A stretch of DNA of 64,000 nucleotides from Lampris incognitus (GCF_029633865.1 NC_079214.1:23196373-23260372); one strand, 5' to 3'; positions 50,135 through 61,429 are shown, counted from the stretch's first letter. The notes: generated by a model not told the origin, from the letters alone. Made by a program: numbers and translations.

Positions 50135-50849
50135 CTTAAAGAACTAGAAGTTTAAGTGTGGTAAGCAATTAAAAAACTGGATGAAAAGCGTTAAAAACAG
50201 TAGTTTTCAGTATTACTCAGTAAACAATAGATATACTGAGTCTTTATTATGCTAATTGGTAAAGCAGTAAACAGCACTCTAACCTGTACAATACAGACAA
50301 TAGTGTAGGTATACAATGTGTGAAAAGTGTCACTGTTCACGTGCCATTTCCCGTGCGCTATTTCCTATTATTCGGTTTTAAACAAAATAAAAGTCATCAT
50401 CCTTTATTTTAACCACTAAGTACATACACGGGCCTCTTCATTCGAGATCTGTAAATGCCCTTTCAGACTTGTGTACCCGAATACAGTCGTCGTCTCAAAA
50501 GACAAATACCCCTCTATATGCCTCCCTCATGGACAGATAGTGTCGGAGCAGGGAAAACATCTCCCATTGGAGATACAAACCGCTTTAAACAACAAAACTG
50601 GAGCAAAACAACGACAGACTCCAACTCATCACTTGAACCAACACTGGCTGGCTGTCATGCGAGCCTATCTGCTCATTACTGAGGGGAAGAAACAGTGTCA
50701 AGGCCACGGGACCCCCTAACCAGGGGTCTCCCTCATGGACCACTAAGCTTCTGACACAGGAGCGAGGGCGCCACCTGTCCGTTGCCGGTGCTGTCGGGGT
50801 ATCAAGATGGTATTCAATGTATGACTTAGAACAGAGGAGGCGGGTCCAT

Positions 50850-51841
50850 AGAGGCAGAGGAGGTTGCTCCTCCTCTATTTTTGGGAGGCAAGAGGGAGAG
50901 CAAACTATAAAAAGAGTAACTGGTTTAAATAAACCATTACTAAATCTCAGTATCATTTATAAAATATTTTTTTCTGTCTGGGAAAAAAAATCATTATCGA
51001 AATTCTGATTAAAATGCTTCAACAGCGACACCTGATGGCCAGAGGGGAAACGGCCCTCTGAGTGCAGCAGCGGTGGGGGTGGAGGAGGACGGGATCCTGC
51101 TGTCTTCTTCAGGGCGGGGTCGCTCATTATAAATTTAATGTAATTAATTTTTCATGCTGATCTATTGTTGGTCAAAATATGTAAATGATGCTTCAACGGA
51201 GGACGTCCTTCCTAACCAATCAACAACCAACATACATGATTGACATCGCGTTGGTCCAATGATAATTTACAAATTTCATCTTCAATTCGCTACCACTATG
51301 TTACACGTGAGTGTGATGAAGTGCCGGTAAAGCGATGTGTAGATTCATACAGTAGCATATGAGAAAATAAATTATAGCGTGCAAATTGTAAAGCCTTTTC
51401 AACAGAGTCCACATTTTATTTTCAGATTTACGTTTCCCCCTTTTTATCGAGCAGTAGCTAGCTACTTGCGTTAGCCAACGTCACAGGTTGTTGTTGCCGC
51501 CCTGAAAGCTGTTCAGCTAACGGCGGGAATAGATTTGAAGGGGCGCGGTCCTGCTAACGAGGCAGTTAGCGGCAGCGTGGGTCAGGGGTCACACACAGAG
51601 GCATGGCCAGTGGGATGGATGGGGAAGAACATCCTGTGCTGTGGATTACTTGTCACAGCAAAGTTGAAGACAACTGATCTTGTAAAACACTGTTTTACTG
51701 CTTAGCTTTTCGTTTAACATAAGAAAGTAGAAGACAAGTAGCAAACTAGTGTAATATAACGACGCCGTGGGTTGGTTTTCCCCCTATCCTCCCCGTTTTT
51801 TTTTTATTTTGTTTTTGTTTTTTTGAGTCACCAGCCGCCAC
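50850..51841. mobile_element. Possible non-autonomous hAT-like element
   Basis: The right end, read on the minus strand, is CAGTGGCGGCTGGTGACTC (51823-51841), a typical terminal sequence of fish hAT elements. A loosely similar GAGGCAGAGGAGG/'ggttgctcctcctc' region at about 50850-50880 may be the other end. The interior (for example 51440-51600, rich in 'gctagc' and 'gttagc') has no coding frame. Boundaries and identity are weakly supported. Confidence 0.35.
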
Positions 51842-52218
51842 TGATTTAGGACATTTTGTTTTGAGAGGTGTTTTTAAAATTCCTTTTGGCCATTAAACAG
51901 TTAAAAACTCACCGGTAGAAACAAAGCAGCATTGCCGGTGTCGTGGCCCGGTGTTTTCACTCTGGGTGTCAGCGTGGGTCTTGTGAGGAGGAACAGCTGA
52001 TCCAGATGGGTTATTTATAAGCTTTTTTTTCTTCCTTCGCTTTCATGCCTAAATTGTACAACAAAAAAAATCTCATGCAGGATTTTATCATTTTACTTCT
52101 TTTAGAAATAAATGAAACATTTTTAACAATCATCTACGTTTTCATTTGTTTTCTATCTGACAGTGCATTTTTTTTATTTTAAATCATATTCCAATCTTCA
52201 TTGTGTGTGCGCGCGCCC

Positions 52219-52220
52219 AC

Positions 52221-52252
<32 letters not shown>
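52219..52252. repeat. (CA)n microsatellite
   Basis: CA repeat preceded by a short GC alternation (gcgcgc). Confidence 0.9.
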
Positions 52253-53031
52253 CCTCCTGTGGACAGTACTGGTATTGCTCTGTTGTGCTCATCCACTAAT
52301 ACAAAGCATGCAAAAGAGCAATATCATCTCGTCAAATTCTCCCTTTGGTTCGCAAACAAATCGAATACAAAGTCACTTCCTCAATGTATCCTAACAAGAC
52401 ATTAAGCACAGTCAAGTCCATCTTGACTATATACATGATGAACTGGTTGAGATATGATTGTTTCAACATAGATCGAATCTAGCTGTCTGTCTTGTTATAT
52501 AATGTTATATAATGCTACTCTTGTAATTGCTGTCAAAAATTGTATCAACAACACTTTTTAAAAAAAATACAAATTACATGTAGTGAGTGCAGTGTGGGGA
52601 TGGTAAGGCTGCAGGAGGGCTGTTTGGGATGAGGCGAGAATACAATTTTAAATGCAGTCAATGACAATCAAATGTGTTGTGTCTATAGGGAACAAAGTTA
52701 AGACAAAGAAAAAGTGACTATCTCTGTGGATCTCTGTGGATATTTAACTGTGTTTCAGTAATGGGAGAACTATCAGCCCAAATGCAATCATTAAAATCTC
52801 AGTCACATTAGTAAACAAATGCATTTTTTTAGGTTATTTATTACAAACATCAGTCAATTACTACAGGCCGTACAGTTGAATTCATACAGTTGCATTTTTT
52901 ATTCAAATAAAACTGAATAATTGACAACTGGCTGAATGGGTTTTGAAACCGTCTACAGTGATGTTACTTACAGAGTAGCACTATGTGATATATATATTTC
53001 ACTTTCCCTACCATTGTTTCTTTAAACAAAG

Positions 53032-53032
<1 letters not shown>
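52253..53032. other. Intergenic, no recognised feature
   Basis: AT-rich, no exon or named repeat recognised. Confidence 0.4.

Positions 53033-53094
<62 letters not shown>
53033..53094. repeat. (TA)n microsatellite
   Basis: About thirty TA units. Confidence 0.95.
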
Positions 53095-53098
<4 letters not shown>

Positions 53099-53464
53099 CT
53101 GTGCTTATGCCTGTTTTGATTTCCAGTTTTATTATTCCCCAGTTCATAGTTTTATTTTCATGATTCCCAAATATGCTAGATTTTAGAAGCCAAGTGAAGG
53201 AATAAAGAAATTTTGGGTTCAAGTCCTTGCATGAAACAAAGATACCACTCAAAAAAAAAAAACAAAAAAAAAACACCTAACAGAATTTAAATATGCTTTG
53301 AGTTTTTCACTGTTCATTTGGCGATGTAATGTGAAATTGAAATGGAAGGGGATGGCTTCATCTTAGCCTTCTTTCTGATTTGATTATTAGGGGGGGGGGT
53401 GTTGATCCCAGTCTAGGGACCAACACTTTATCTGTGAAATCATTTGATATTAGGATAATGACCT

Positions 53465-53503
53465 CACCTTACCTAATATACATATATACATACATATATA
53501 CAT

Positions 53504-53534
<31 letters not shown>

Positions 53535-53581
53535 CATACACACACACACACACATACACATATAGTATATATACATACAGT

Positions 53582-53628
<47 letters not shown>

Positions 53629-53645
53629 GTATATATAGTATATAT
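53465..53645. repeat. Mixed (TA)/(CA) low-complexity tract
   Basis: Alternating blocks of TATATA and CACACA with ATACATAC spacers. Confidence 0.9.
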
Positions 53646-55037
53646 GTAATGCTCAGCATGAAATGTAAGTGTGTAATTTTCAGTCTTTGGCGTTACTTCA
53701 TTTGAAATGTATGACGCTGTTTCAAATGATACGATGACACAATTATATCAGCTCAACATTGGTATGGATAAAAACAAATTTGGACATTTCATACTAAATC
53801 TCTGCCTCAACAAACATCAGCATCGCATCAACACAAGGTAAACACACACAACCGGTGGTGCGATGACATGACGGTGAGATGACAGGTGACCTTATAATTA
53901 GTCAAATCACGTCTGTGGTCACATCAGCACCTAGCATCAATTCCTACAGCGTAAGGACAAATCAGTACCTCTTACTGAGCGATGTCATTGACATTACATA
54001 AAACATTAACATCCACACAAAATTGAAATAATTTATATATTTTGAAAAGTGCATTGTAGAGGCTGTAGCCGACAACTCTGTTAAAGGGGCCAAGGGATGA
54101 TGAGCTTCACACTCTGCAAGCTCACTAGAATGTCCTGATTCAGTTTAAGTGCAGCAGATTGTCATCACAAAGGAGAATTTGTCGTAGCTGAGCTAAGTCC
54201 GACTGCTGGGGATTGCTGTTCAAGTTTTTGGATGAAAATCAAGCTTTTCACGGCATTTTACTTTGATTAAATCAACTTCAATATAAGAAAATAATATCTC
54301 TTGTCCTGCCCTATTCATCCACTACTGAAAACCAGTACTAGTCTCCATACACGATCCCTTGCACAGTAGGCACAAATGTAAACTACTGGCACACTTTCAT
54401 GGCCCTTTTAAGTTGCAGTGTTATTCAGTGAAAAACAAACAACAATTGGGGGGGGCATAGGGGACAGGCATGCCACGGTTTACAATCCTAACCTGCTGCA
54501 AACCTACACTATTGAAAAATAAACAGCTCATTTGCATAGTCTAGCAATGATCACAAATAGGAATGATTCAAAAAGTTGGGAAGTTTCTTCCTACAAATGG
54601 CTGGTCTCTTGAGTTTTTTTTATATTGCTTCGTTAAGCTGCACTGTGAGGTCAGTCGATCTGGCCTCTGAACTGGTCTCAGATCTGCACAGGTCGGTTAC
54701 TTCAACTCCCGAGCATGTAAATAGTGGGTGACAGCCATAAATCTACATCCCAGAGGAAAGTGATGGTTACCTAGACAAGACGACAAAACTGAGATTAGAA
54801 CCGCAAAAACATAATTGAATAAACATAATTAAATAATAAGATGCTGAATTTAATTGACAAATTTACTTGAATAATTAATCAACTGTCAGACCGCCAGGAT
54901 GTGGACGCGGGGCAGGCTAAGCTAACTGCTTGCCCATGCAGACCGGCAGTTCTGACAGTCATCCTGTCCTTCGCTCTCTTGGATAGTGACGTTTTTTTCT
55001 TCTTTTTTTTTGTGGATATGTTGGGTTTAAGCGATTT

Positions 55038-55041
<4 letters not shown>
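53646..55041. other. Region downstream of GRAMD2A, no recognised gene
   Basis: May include GRAMD2A 3' UTR, but no clear polyadenylation signal on the minus strand can be chosen. Confidence 0.35.

Positions 55042-55042
<1 letters not shown>

Positions 55043-55110
<68 letters not shown>
55043..55110. repeat. (AT)n microsatellite
   Basis: About thirty-four AT units followed by a T-run. Confidence 0.95.
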
Positions 55111-55125
<15 letters not shown>

Positions 55126-55261
55126 GTAGTTTGGATATATGTGTTCTTGTAGTTTGGATATGTGTTTTTGTCTTTGTGTTGCACTGCTGTAGGCTGGGGG
55201 AAACAATATTTTGTTTAATTTCATGTACTTGTGTACACGAAATGAAATAACAAATAAATGT

Positions 55262-55498
55262 TCCTAGAGAGGGCCACATTTAAGTCACCGTCTTGGGAGA
55301 GAGATCCCTCCTCTGTTGCTCTCCCTGAGGTTTCTTCCTATTTTTTATCCCTGTTAAAGGGGCTTTTTAGGGAGTTGTTCCTTATCTGATGAGAGGGTCT
55401 AAGGACAGGATGTTGTGTTGCTGTTAAGCCCACTGAGGCAAATTTGTAATTTGTGATATTGGGCTATACAAATAAAATTGATTTGATTTGATTTGATT
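55262..55498 (+). repeat. LINE-type 3' UTR repeat
   Basis: Contains 'gagatccctcctctgttgct', 'gggagttgttccttatctga', 'gtgatattgggctatacaaa' and ends in repeated TTGAT. This is the recognisable 3' tail of a common fish LINE. It lies 85 bp beyond the GRAMD2A stop and antisense to it, so it may be transcribed in that 3' UTR. Confidence 0.65.
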
Positions 55499-55582
55499 CC
55501 CGAACTTAGCTTTAGCCACTTCAGAATGCCATAAATGATCATAGTGCTGGGGTTGACTGCAGCGTGTACTTTGGATGGAGTC

Positions 55583-55691
55583 TCACCTCTCTCGAAGAGG
55601 CGGCGTCGGGTTACCGAGGAAGGACAACTGCTGCTCCAGACTACACACTCGGAAGGCCAGATAACACGAGGACAGGATGAGGAGAATTATA
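55583..55691 (-). CDS. GRAMD2A: GRAM domain-containing protein 2A, last coding exon
   Basis: Encodes the second half of the C-terminal transmembrane helix and the tail, IILLILSSCYLAFRVCSLEQ...PPLRER, then TGA. In the family, GRAMD2A is an ER-anchored protein at ER-plasma membrane contacts. The acceptor is CTCATCAG ending at 55692. The first base completes a leucine codon split with the previous exon, and the joined helix aligns without gaps to the mammalian …SSSYLAFR-x-x-LEQQL pattern. The 19 residues after SLEQQL-type start match the mammalian length, which supports this as the true stop. The stop overlaps a donor-like GGTGAGA, so a longer isoform is formally possible. A long CA repeat sits about 20 nt upstream of the acceptor. 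Confidence 0.85.
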
Positions 55692-55709
55692 CTGATGAGA
55701 TAAAGTGAA

Positions 55710-55711
<2 letters not shown>

Positions 55712-55800
<89 letters not shown>
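55712..55800. repeat. (CA)n microsatellite, (TG)n on the GRAMD2A strand
   Basis: About forty-four uninterrupted units. In the transcript of GRAMD2A it reads as UG repeats directly before the polypyrimidine tract of the last exon. Confidence 0.97.
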
Positions 55801-55804
<4 letters not shown>

Positions 55805-57123
55805 GTCAGTGTGATCCATAAAAAGGGAGAATGTGAATTTAGTGTTTATTTGAGAGGAATTCAGAACCAATAAATTCATGGATAATCCTGAGGCTGGACA
55901 TCAGTGGCTGATATATAGGAGGTGTAATGTCTCCTTGTCAGCACTGTGAGGCAACATTTGACTTTGTTTCAGTGGTCATTACATGAGTCTGTCCTAGGAC
56001 AACACGCACAAAGGCTAACTTCAGTAAAAGATGATTCACAACTAGCCTTGACCTACGTGAAAAAAAACCCCAGTTCTGTTTATTTAAGTATAAGAATACG
56101 TTTCCCAGTTTATGTAAGCAACTCTTCTGCATTGTTAAGAAGACATCAAGAGTTTTCCCTGTAATTTGTCTCAATTCCTTGAGAGAAAAAAGTTTGGTTT
56201 TTTTTGGCTGCTTGCCCTCCTCCATAGAGACGTTTGAGCACAAGCCCAACTACTGAACCGTGCCGCTGGTTCAGGGATGGAGTTTGTTGCTTAAGGACAC
56301 TTAAGCAGGACGGACACTTGCCGTCTCAAGTGGACTGAGAGCGAACACAGGCATTCTGGCATAAGTTTAGCCTTTCCTATCACTATAGACTCCTACAGCC
56401 CTAGATGATAATACGATGATTTATAATGATGATAAAAGTAATCAGCATTCGGATGGTGTCAACAGACTTGACCTGCATCCCGAGGTCTGTACTAGGTGAG
56501 AATTAAAAGTTAGCAATAACGTCTTAAAATGTATAGTAAGCAAGTGCAATGAAACCAAGACAGGGGTGATATGCACCCATTTTTCTTGTATACCAGTTAC
56601 AAGTCTTCCAGCAGTGTTGTGAACTAAAGGCAGGAGTGGAGGGAGCTGCAATAACTGGAGCGTGAGGAGACAGGTGCACGTACGACTTTTTCAAGGCCAC
56701 CAAAGGACAGAAATTATTTGATTTTTGATACGGTTCTCAAGTGGAACAAACATGATTGAACTCTCTTCGCCTGTTCATCAACGCTAAGTTTGGAGGGTTT
56801 GAACATATGAAGCCAATGCATTGTGACTGCTCTGATAGGAGTTTGGATGGCCACTGTCTTGTTAATAAAAAGTACTGGATGTATTTTGGTGCCCCCCAGT
56901 TAATTAAATCTGAGGGAGGGTAAAATATGAAGGGGGAAAATGGTCTACTTGCCCACAATCTCCTTTCTCCAGTCTTCTCAAATTACCCACATATTTACAA
57001 CCCGGATCTAACCGCACATGGTGTATAATAACTGAACCAGATGAATCAGATGAATCAGCTGGTTTGTGGTGGCAAAGCTCACCCTGCTGGCCAGTCTGTG
57101 TGTTTGTCTGCCCCTATACTCAC
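55801..57123 (-). other. GRAMD2A: GRAMD2A intron
   Basis: Intron between the two last coding exons (donor GTGAGT at 57123). No further exon recognised in it. Confidence 0.6.
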
Positions 57124-57217
57124 AGCAGGGTGAAGAACTTGAGCAGCTGGTACTCCATCTGGCCCAACTCCGCTACTTGTTTAGATAAAAGGCCCCGCTC
57201 TGTCTGCAGTGCCCGCT
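57124..57217 (-). CDS. GRAMD2A: GRAM domain-containing protein 2A, penultimate recognised exon
   Basis: A 94-nt exon with acceptor TTTTGCAG and donor GTGAGT. It encodes (E)RALQTERGLLSKQVAELGQ then MEYQLLKFFTLL, a helical, heptad-like segment leading into the first half of the transmembrane helix; mammalian GRAMD2A has WDYRLLKVFF at the same place. The start phase (needs one base from the previous exon) fits the end phase of the exon at 59216, and its end phase fits the exon at 55691. Direct joining to 59216 is consistent, but the linker would be shorter than in mammals, so a small exon could be missed. Confidence 0.8.
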
Positions 57218-57494
57218 CTGCAAAACACAAACATACACAAACACTTATGGCCGTTTCTTGGATTAAATCATTGTTAACGCGCCTCTTTGTCAGATGAGAC
57301 AAGGGGATGGGTGCACTAATAATATAAGAATTATTTTAACAGTCTTGGCTGACAGTACATATCCGCAAATGTCAACACACATTCAGTGCCTACATAACCA
57401 TTAATGCGTGTAAGTTGGCGTGTGTCAACACGTGCTTGTTAGACTGCAGGTCAGGTGTATGTGTAGGTTGACAGAGTGTCTGAATGACGTTTTT

Positions 57495-58055
57495 TTTGGG
57501 GGGGGGGGTTACTACTTTATCAATCCCTGAGGGGCAATTCTTTCTCTGCCTTTCACCCATCCTATTTGTGTAGCTGGGAGCAGTGGGCAGCTATTGTGCA
57601 GCGCCCAAGAACAAGGGGGGGATCCCCCCCTTTTTCTCCCCAATTGTATTCGGCCAATTACCCCACTCTTCCGAGCCATCTTGGTCACTGCTCCACCCCC
57701 TCTGTCGATTCAGGGAGGGCTGCAGACTACCATATGCCTCCTCCGATATATGTGGAGTCGCCGGCCGGTTCTTTTCACCTGACAGTGAGGGGTTTCACCA
57801 GGGGGACGTAGCATGTGGGAGGATCACGCTATTCCCTCCAGTTCCCCCTCCCCCCCAAACAGGTGCCCCAACTGACCAGAGGAGGAACTAGTGCAGTGAC
57901 CAGGACACATACCCACATCCGGCTTCCCACCCGCAGACACGGCCAATTGTGTCTGTAGGGATGCCCGACCAAGCCGGAGGCAACACGGGGATTCGAACTG
58001 GCGATCCTCATGTTGGTAGGCAACAGAATAGACTGCTACGCTACCCGGACACCCC
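57495..58055 (-). mobile_element. Chimeric SINE: family-2 head and body with family-1 3' tail
   Basis: On the minus strand, a full family-2 SINE (58055 down to about 57612) runs directly into the last about 110 nt of the family-1 SINE ('ctgcccactgctcccagcta' to 'attgataaagtagtaa'). The only direct repeat found flanks the whole composite: TGAATGA(C/T)GTTTTT at 57481-57494 and 58056-58069. It lies in a GRAMD2A intron. Confidence 0.75.
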
Positions 58056-58350
58056 TGAATGATGTTTTTCATTCAGTGGAGAAATACAAACAGTAATATC
58101 AGAAGTATGCAAAGAGTGGCAAATATGAAGGCGAAGGTTTAACAATGAAAGAATAACCTTATTTGTACAAAAAAATCAAACCAAGAGTTTAATGTCATGA
58201 ATGTCATGAAAGCATACAAAGCATATTCAGATAGTAAATATTGTTTCAATGTATTAACACTAGTCCACTGCTTATAAATATGAATGATGAACAAATGCCC
58301 AGGTGATCAGAGCATAACGTGAGGTTGCATAAGAGAGTCTTGGCTGGCGC

Positions 58351-58354
<4 letters not shown>

Positions 58355-58405
<51 letters not shown>
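58355..58405. repeat. (CA)n microsatellite
   Basis: About twenty-five CA units. Confidence 0.95.
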
Positions 58406-58408
<3 letters not shown>

Positions 58409-59215
58409 ACAAAATGTTAGTGAAATCAGGAACCCAAAATCTACGACTGAACAAAGTGAGCCACAGTGGTCGAGTTCAGAAATTTTGCCATGTCCAGTTC
58501 TGTGTCATAAAAACAAACCCAGTAAAGCCCCCCCTGACCCTAAACTGCCCCAAGTCACATAAAGGCCAGCCAATGCTTATATTCAGGTCCCAGGAACAAT
58601 TCTGAATGCCAAGAAAAAAGCAGAGTACAGTCCACTCACCTTTAGCATTTTTATTTCAGTTTTACGTTTGGAGATGAAACGTTGAGCGGACTGAACCTCA
58701 ACCCAGTGAAGGACCCATGTGGGGTTCAGAGGCAGCGGGGGCCTTTATATGACTACCATCTCTGGGCATAACATGTATATTATAAATCTATATTTATCTC
58801 TACTGGCTGTCCATTCTAAGAAAACACTTGGGTTTTTTTTTTTTTTTTACTCAGGTGAGAAATTTCATTCAGTTCTACACAGTAACATGTTTAAATCTTT
58901 TAGCTATGTGAGGCTTAAAAAATGACGAACTGGAAATCAGCCACTATCTAAATGGTTACAGATTCTGCAGTTTTTTTTTTTTAAGGGAATAATCACCTGT
59001 AATCTCTTGTGGTGACAGTTAGGTTGGCAGAATTTACACATCAACAATATTTAAGGATTCTTGTACTGAAAAGTCATCGGCTACTCACAGTAAAAATACC
59101 ATCACTTTCCAAGTTAACGAGGTAATGCTACGGCTGTCACGACGGGCCTCGGATTGTCTCGGGCCCATTGGTGTGCTCAGGACGTCGGGGTGAATGAACC
59201 AACGTGGTTTGTTAC
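58406..59215 (-). other. GRAMD2A: GRAMD2A intron, unexplained open segment
   Basis: Nothing certain. A minus-strand open stretch about 58639-58740 ends at a good donor-like AAAG|GTGAGT but lacks a convincing acceptor and has the wrong phase for the flanking exons; I do not call it an exon. Confidence 0.5.
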
Positions 59216-59393
59216 CTTGCAGGGGTTGCTCCGGCTGGAAGGGTGGGTCGCTGGTGCTCAGACTGCCGGTGGAGTTCCCCAGGAGGTCTGGAAGGGAGGA
59301 TGACACAGACACCACGGATGGTTTCCTCCTCCACTTCAACACAGGTGGGTACTCGGCCACCACTGGGAACTCATCCTGCGCCGGGAACTCATC
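59216..59393 (-). CDS. GRAMD2A: GRAM domain-containing protein 2A, linker exon
   Basis: 178-nt exon with acceptor CACCCGCAG and donor CAAG|GTAACA. It encodes DEFPAQDEFPVVAEYPPVLK then WRRKPSVVSVSSSLPDLLGN, followed by a Ser/Pro-rich stretch to QPEQPLQ. Mammalian GRAMD2A has a matching PEMKWRK...SSRSLSLPD segment after the GRAM domain. The region is predicted as disordered linker. A 15-nt tandem repeat creates a second acceptor 15 nt inside the exon (see findings). GRAM-domain exons were not found between here and 64 kb. Confidence 0.8.
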
Positions 59394-59489
59394 CTGCGGG
59401 TGGAGGGTAAGGTGGGAGAAATCAGGTGAAACAGTATTATGGAGAACGCATCACATAAAAATTGCAATATTAAAATACTGGCCAATGGG

Positions 59490-59930
59490 AATGTCCGGGT
59501 AGCATAGTGGTCTATTCCGTTGCCTACAAACACGGGGAACGCTGGTTCGAATCCCCGTGTTACCTCCAACGTGGCCGGGCATACCTACAGACACAATTGG
59601 CCGTGTCTGCGGGTGGGAAGCCAGATGTGGGTGTGTGTTCTGGTTGCTGCACTAGCGCCTCCTCTGGTCAGTCAGGCACCTGTTCAGTGGGGAGGAGGAA
59701 CTGGGAGGAATAGCATGATTCTCCCACGAGCTACGTCCCCCTGGTGAAACTCCTCACTGTCAGGTGAAAAGAAGCGGCTGGTGACTCCACATGTATCGGA
59801 GGAAGCATGTGGTATAGTCTGCAGCCCTCCCCGGACCTCGGCAAAGGGGGTGGAGCAGCAACCGGGACAGCTCGGAAGAGTGGGGTAATTGGCCAGATAC
59901 AAATAGGGAGAAAATGGTGAAAAAGTCCCA
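59490..59930 (+). mobile_element. tRNA-derived SINE (family 2), copy G
   Basis: Nearly complete, with head 'gtccgggtagcatagtggtc', B-box GGTTCGAATCC and the conserved body, ending in an A/T-rich tail that merges into an AT microsatellite. Confidence 0.85.
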
Positions 59931-59931
59931 A

Positions 59932-59937
<6 letters not shown>

Positions 59938-59963
<26 letters not shown>
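59938..59963. repeat. (AT)n microsatellite
   Basis: About thirteen AT units. Confidence 0.9.
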
Positions 59964-59967
<4 letters not shown>

Positions 59968-60110
59968 GTGCTTGAAATTTTGTGAACCCTTTACAATTTT
60001 CTATATTTTTGCATAAATATGACCTAAAACATCATCAGATTTTCAGACAAGTCCTAAAAGTAGATAAACAGAAGCCAATTAAATAAATGAGACAAAAAAA
60101 ACAAGCTTGT
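59964..60110 (+). mobile_element. Tc1-like transposon terminal fragment
   Basis: Starts 'gtggtgcttgaaattttgtg' and continues 'aacatcatcagattttcaga', 'caagtcctaaaagtagataa'. I recognise this as the terminal region of a widespread fish Tc1-like element. No transposase or opposite end is present. Confidence 0.5.
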
Positions 60111-60198
60111 ACTGCTGTGTATTAATGTTTTTCCCCTACATCTATATATAAATATATATTGATTTATTGATATATATAGAGACATATAGATACACATA

Positions 60199-61422
60199 CA
60201 CTCACTGGCCACTTTATTAGGTACACCTTGCTAGTACCGGGGTGGACCCCCTTTTGCCTTAATCCTTAACTGCCTTAATCCTTCGTGGCATAGATTCAAC
60301 AAGGTACTGGAAACATTCCTCAGAGAGTTTGGTCCATATTGACATGATAGCATCACGCAGTTGCTGCAGATTTGTCGGCAGCACATCCATGATGCGAATC
60401 TCCCGGTTCACCACATCCCAAAGGTGCTCTATTGGATTGAGATCTGGTGACTGTGGAGGCCATTTGAGTACAGTGAACTCATTGTCATGTTCAAGAAACC
60501 AGTCTGAGATGATTCGAGCTTTATGACATGGCGCGTTATCCTGCTGGAAGTAGCCATCAGAAGATGGGAACACTGTGGTCATAAAGGGATGGACATGGTC
60601 AGCAACAATACTCAGGTAGGCTGTGGCGTTGACACGATGCTCAATTGGTACTAAGGGGCCCAAAGTGTGCCAAGAAAACATCGCCCACACCATTACACCA
60701 CCACCACCAGCCTGAACCGTTGATACAAGGCAGGATGGATCCATGCTTTCATGTTGTTGACGCCAAATTCTGACCCTACCATCCGAATGTCTCAGCAGAA
60801 ATCGAGACTCATCAGACCAGGCAACGTTTTTCCAATCTTCTGTTGTCCAATTTTGGTGAGCCTGTGCGAATTGTAGCCTCAGTTTCCCGTTCTTAGCTGA
60901 CAGGAGTGGCACCCGGTGTGGTCTTCTGCTGCTGTAGCCCATCTGCCTCAAGGTTCGACGTGTTGTGCGTTCAGAGATGCTCTTCTACATACCTCGGTTG
61001 TAATGAGTGGTTATTTGAGTTACTGTTGCCTTTCTATCAGCTCGAACCAGTCTGGCCATTCTCCTCTGACCTCTGGCATCAACAAGGCATTTTCGCCCAC
61101 AGAACTGCCGCTCACTGGATATTTTCTCTTTTTCGGACCATTCTCTGTAAACCCTAGAGATGGTTGTGCGTGAAAATCCCAGTAGATCAGCAGTTTCTGA
61201 AATACTCAGACCAGCCCGTCTGGCACCAACAACCATGCCACGTTCAAAGTCACTTAAATCACCTTTCTTCCCCATTCTGATGCTCGGTTTGAACTGCAGC
61301 AGATCGTCTTGACCATGTCTACATGCCTAAATGCATTGAGTTGCTGCCATGTGATTGGCTGATTAGAAATTTGCGTTGACGAGCAGTTGGACAGGTGTGC
61401 CTAATAAAGTGGCCGGTGAGTG
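60199..61422 (-). mobile_element. Tc1/mariner element, DD36E type
   Basis: 1,224 bp flanked by TA dinucleotides. The about 30-bp terminal inverted repeats start CACTCACTGGCCACTTTATT on the left and CACTCACCGGCCACTTTATT on the right (inverted), with two differences. One transposase gene on the minus strand fills the interior. The spacing of the catalytic residues (36 between second Asp and Glu) matches the DD36E group (called Incomer in the literature) rather than classic DD34E Tc1. Confidence 0.88.
60259..61275 (-). pseudogene. DD36E transposase broken by one stop codon
   Basis: 338 codons plus stop in one frame from MGKKGDLSDFERGMVVGARR, interrupted only by a TAG at codon 97 (60985-60987), where the context …HYNRGM*KSISERTTRR suggests a former glutamine codon. 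It has N-terminal paired helix-turn-helix domains (LSISETADLLGFSRTTISRV; TVTQITTHYNRG). Catalytic Asp155 (WSDES), Asp246 (QQDNAPCH) and Glu283 (SPDLNPIEHLW) are all present, and GGGGVMVWAMF fits the family. Otherwise intact, so inactivation is recent or readthrough-dependent. Confidence 0.88.
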
Positions 61423-61429
61423 TATATTG

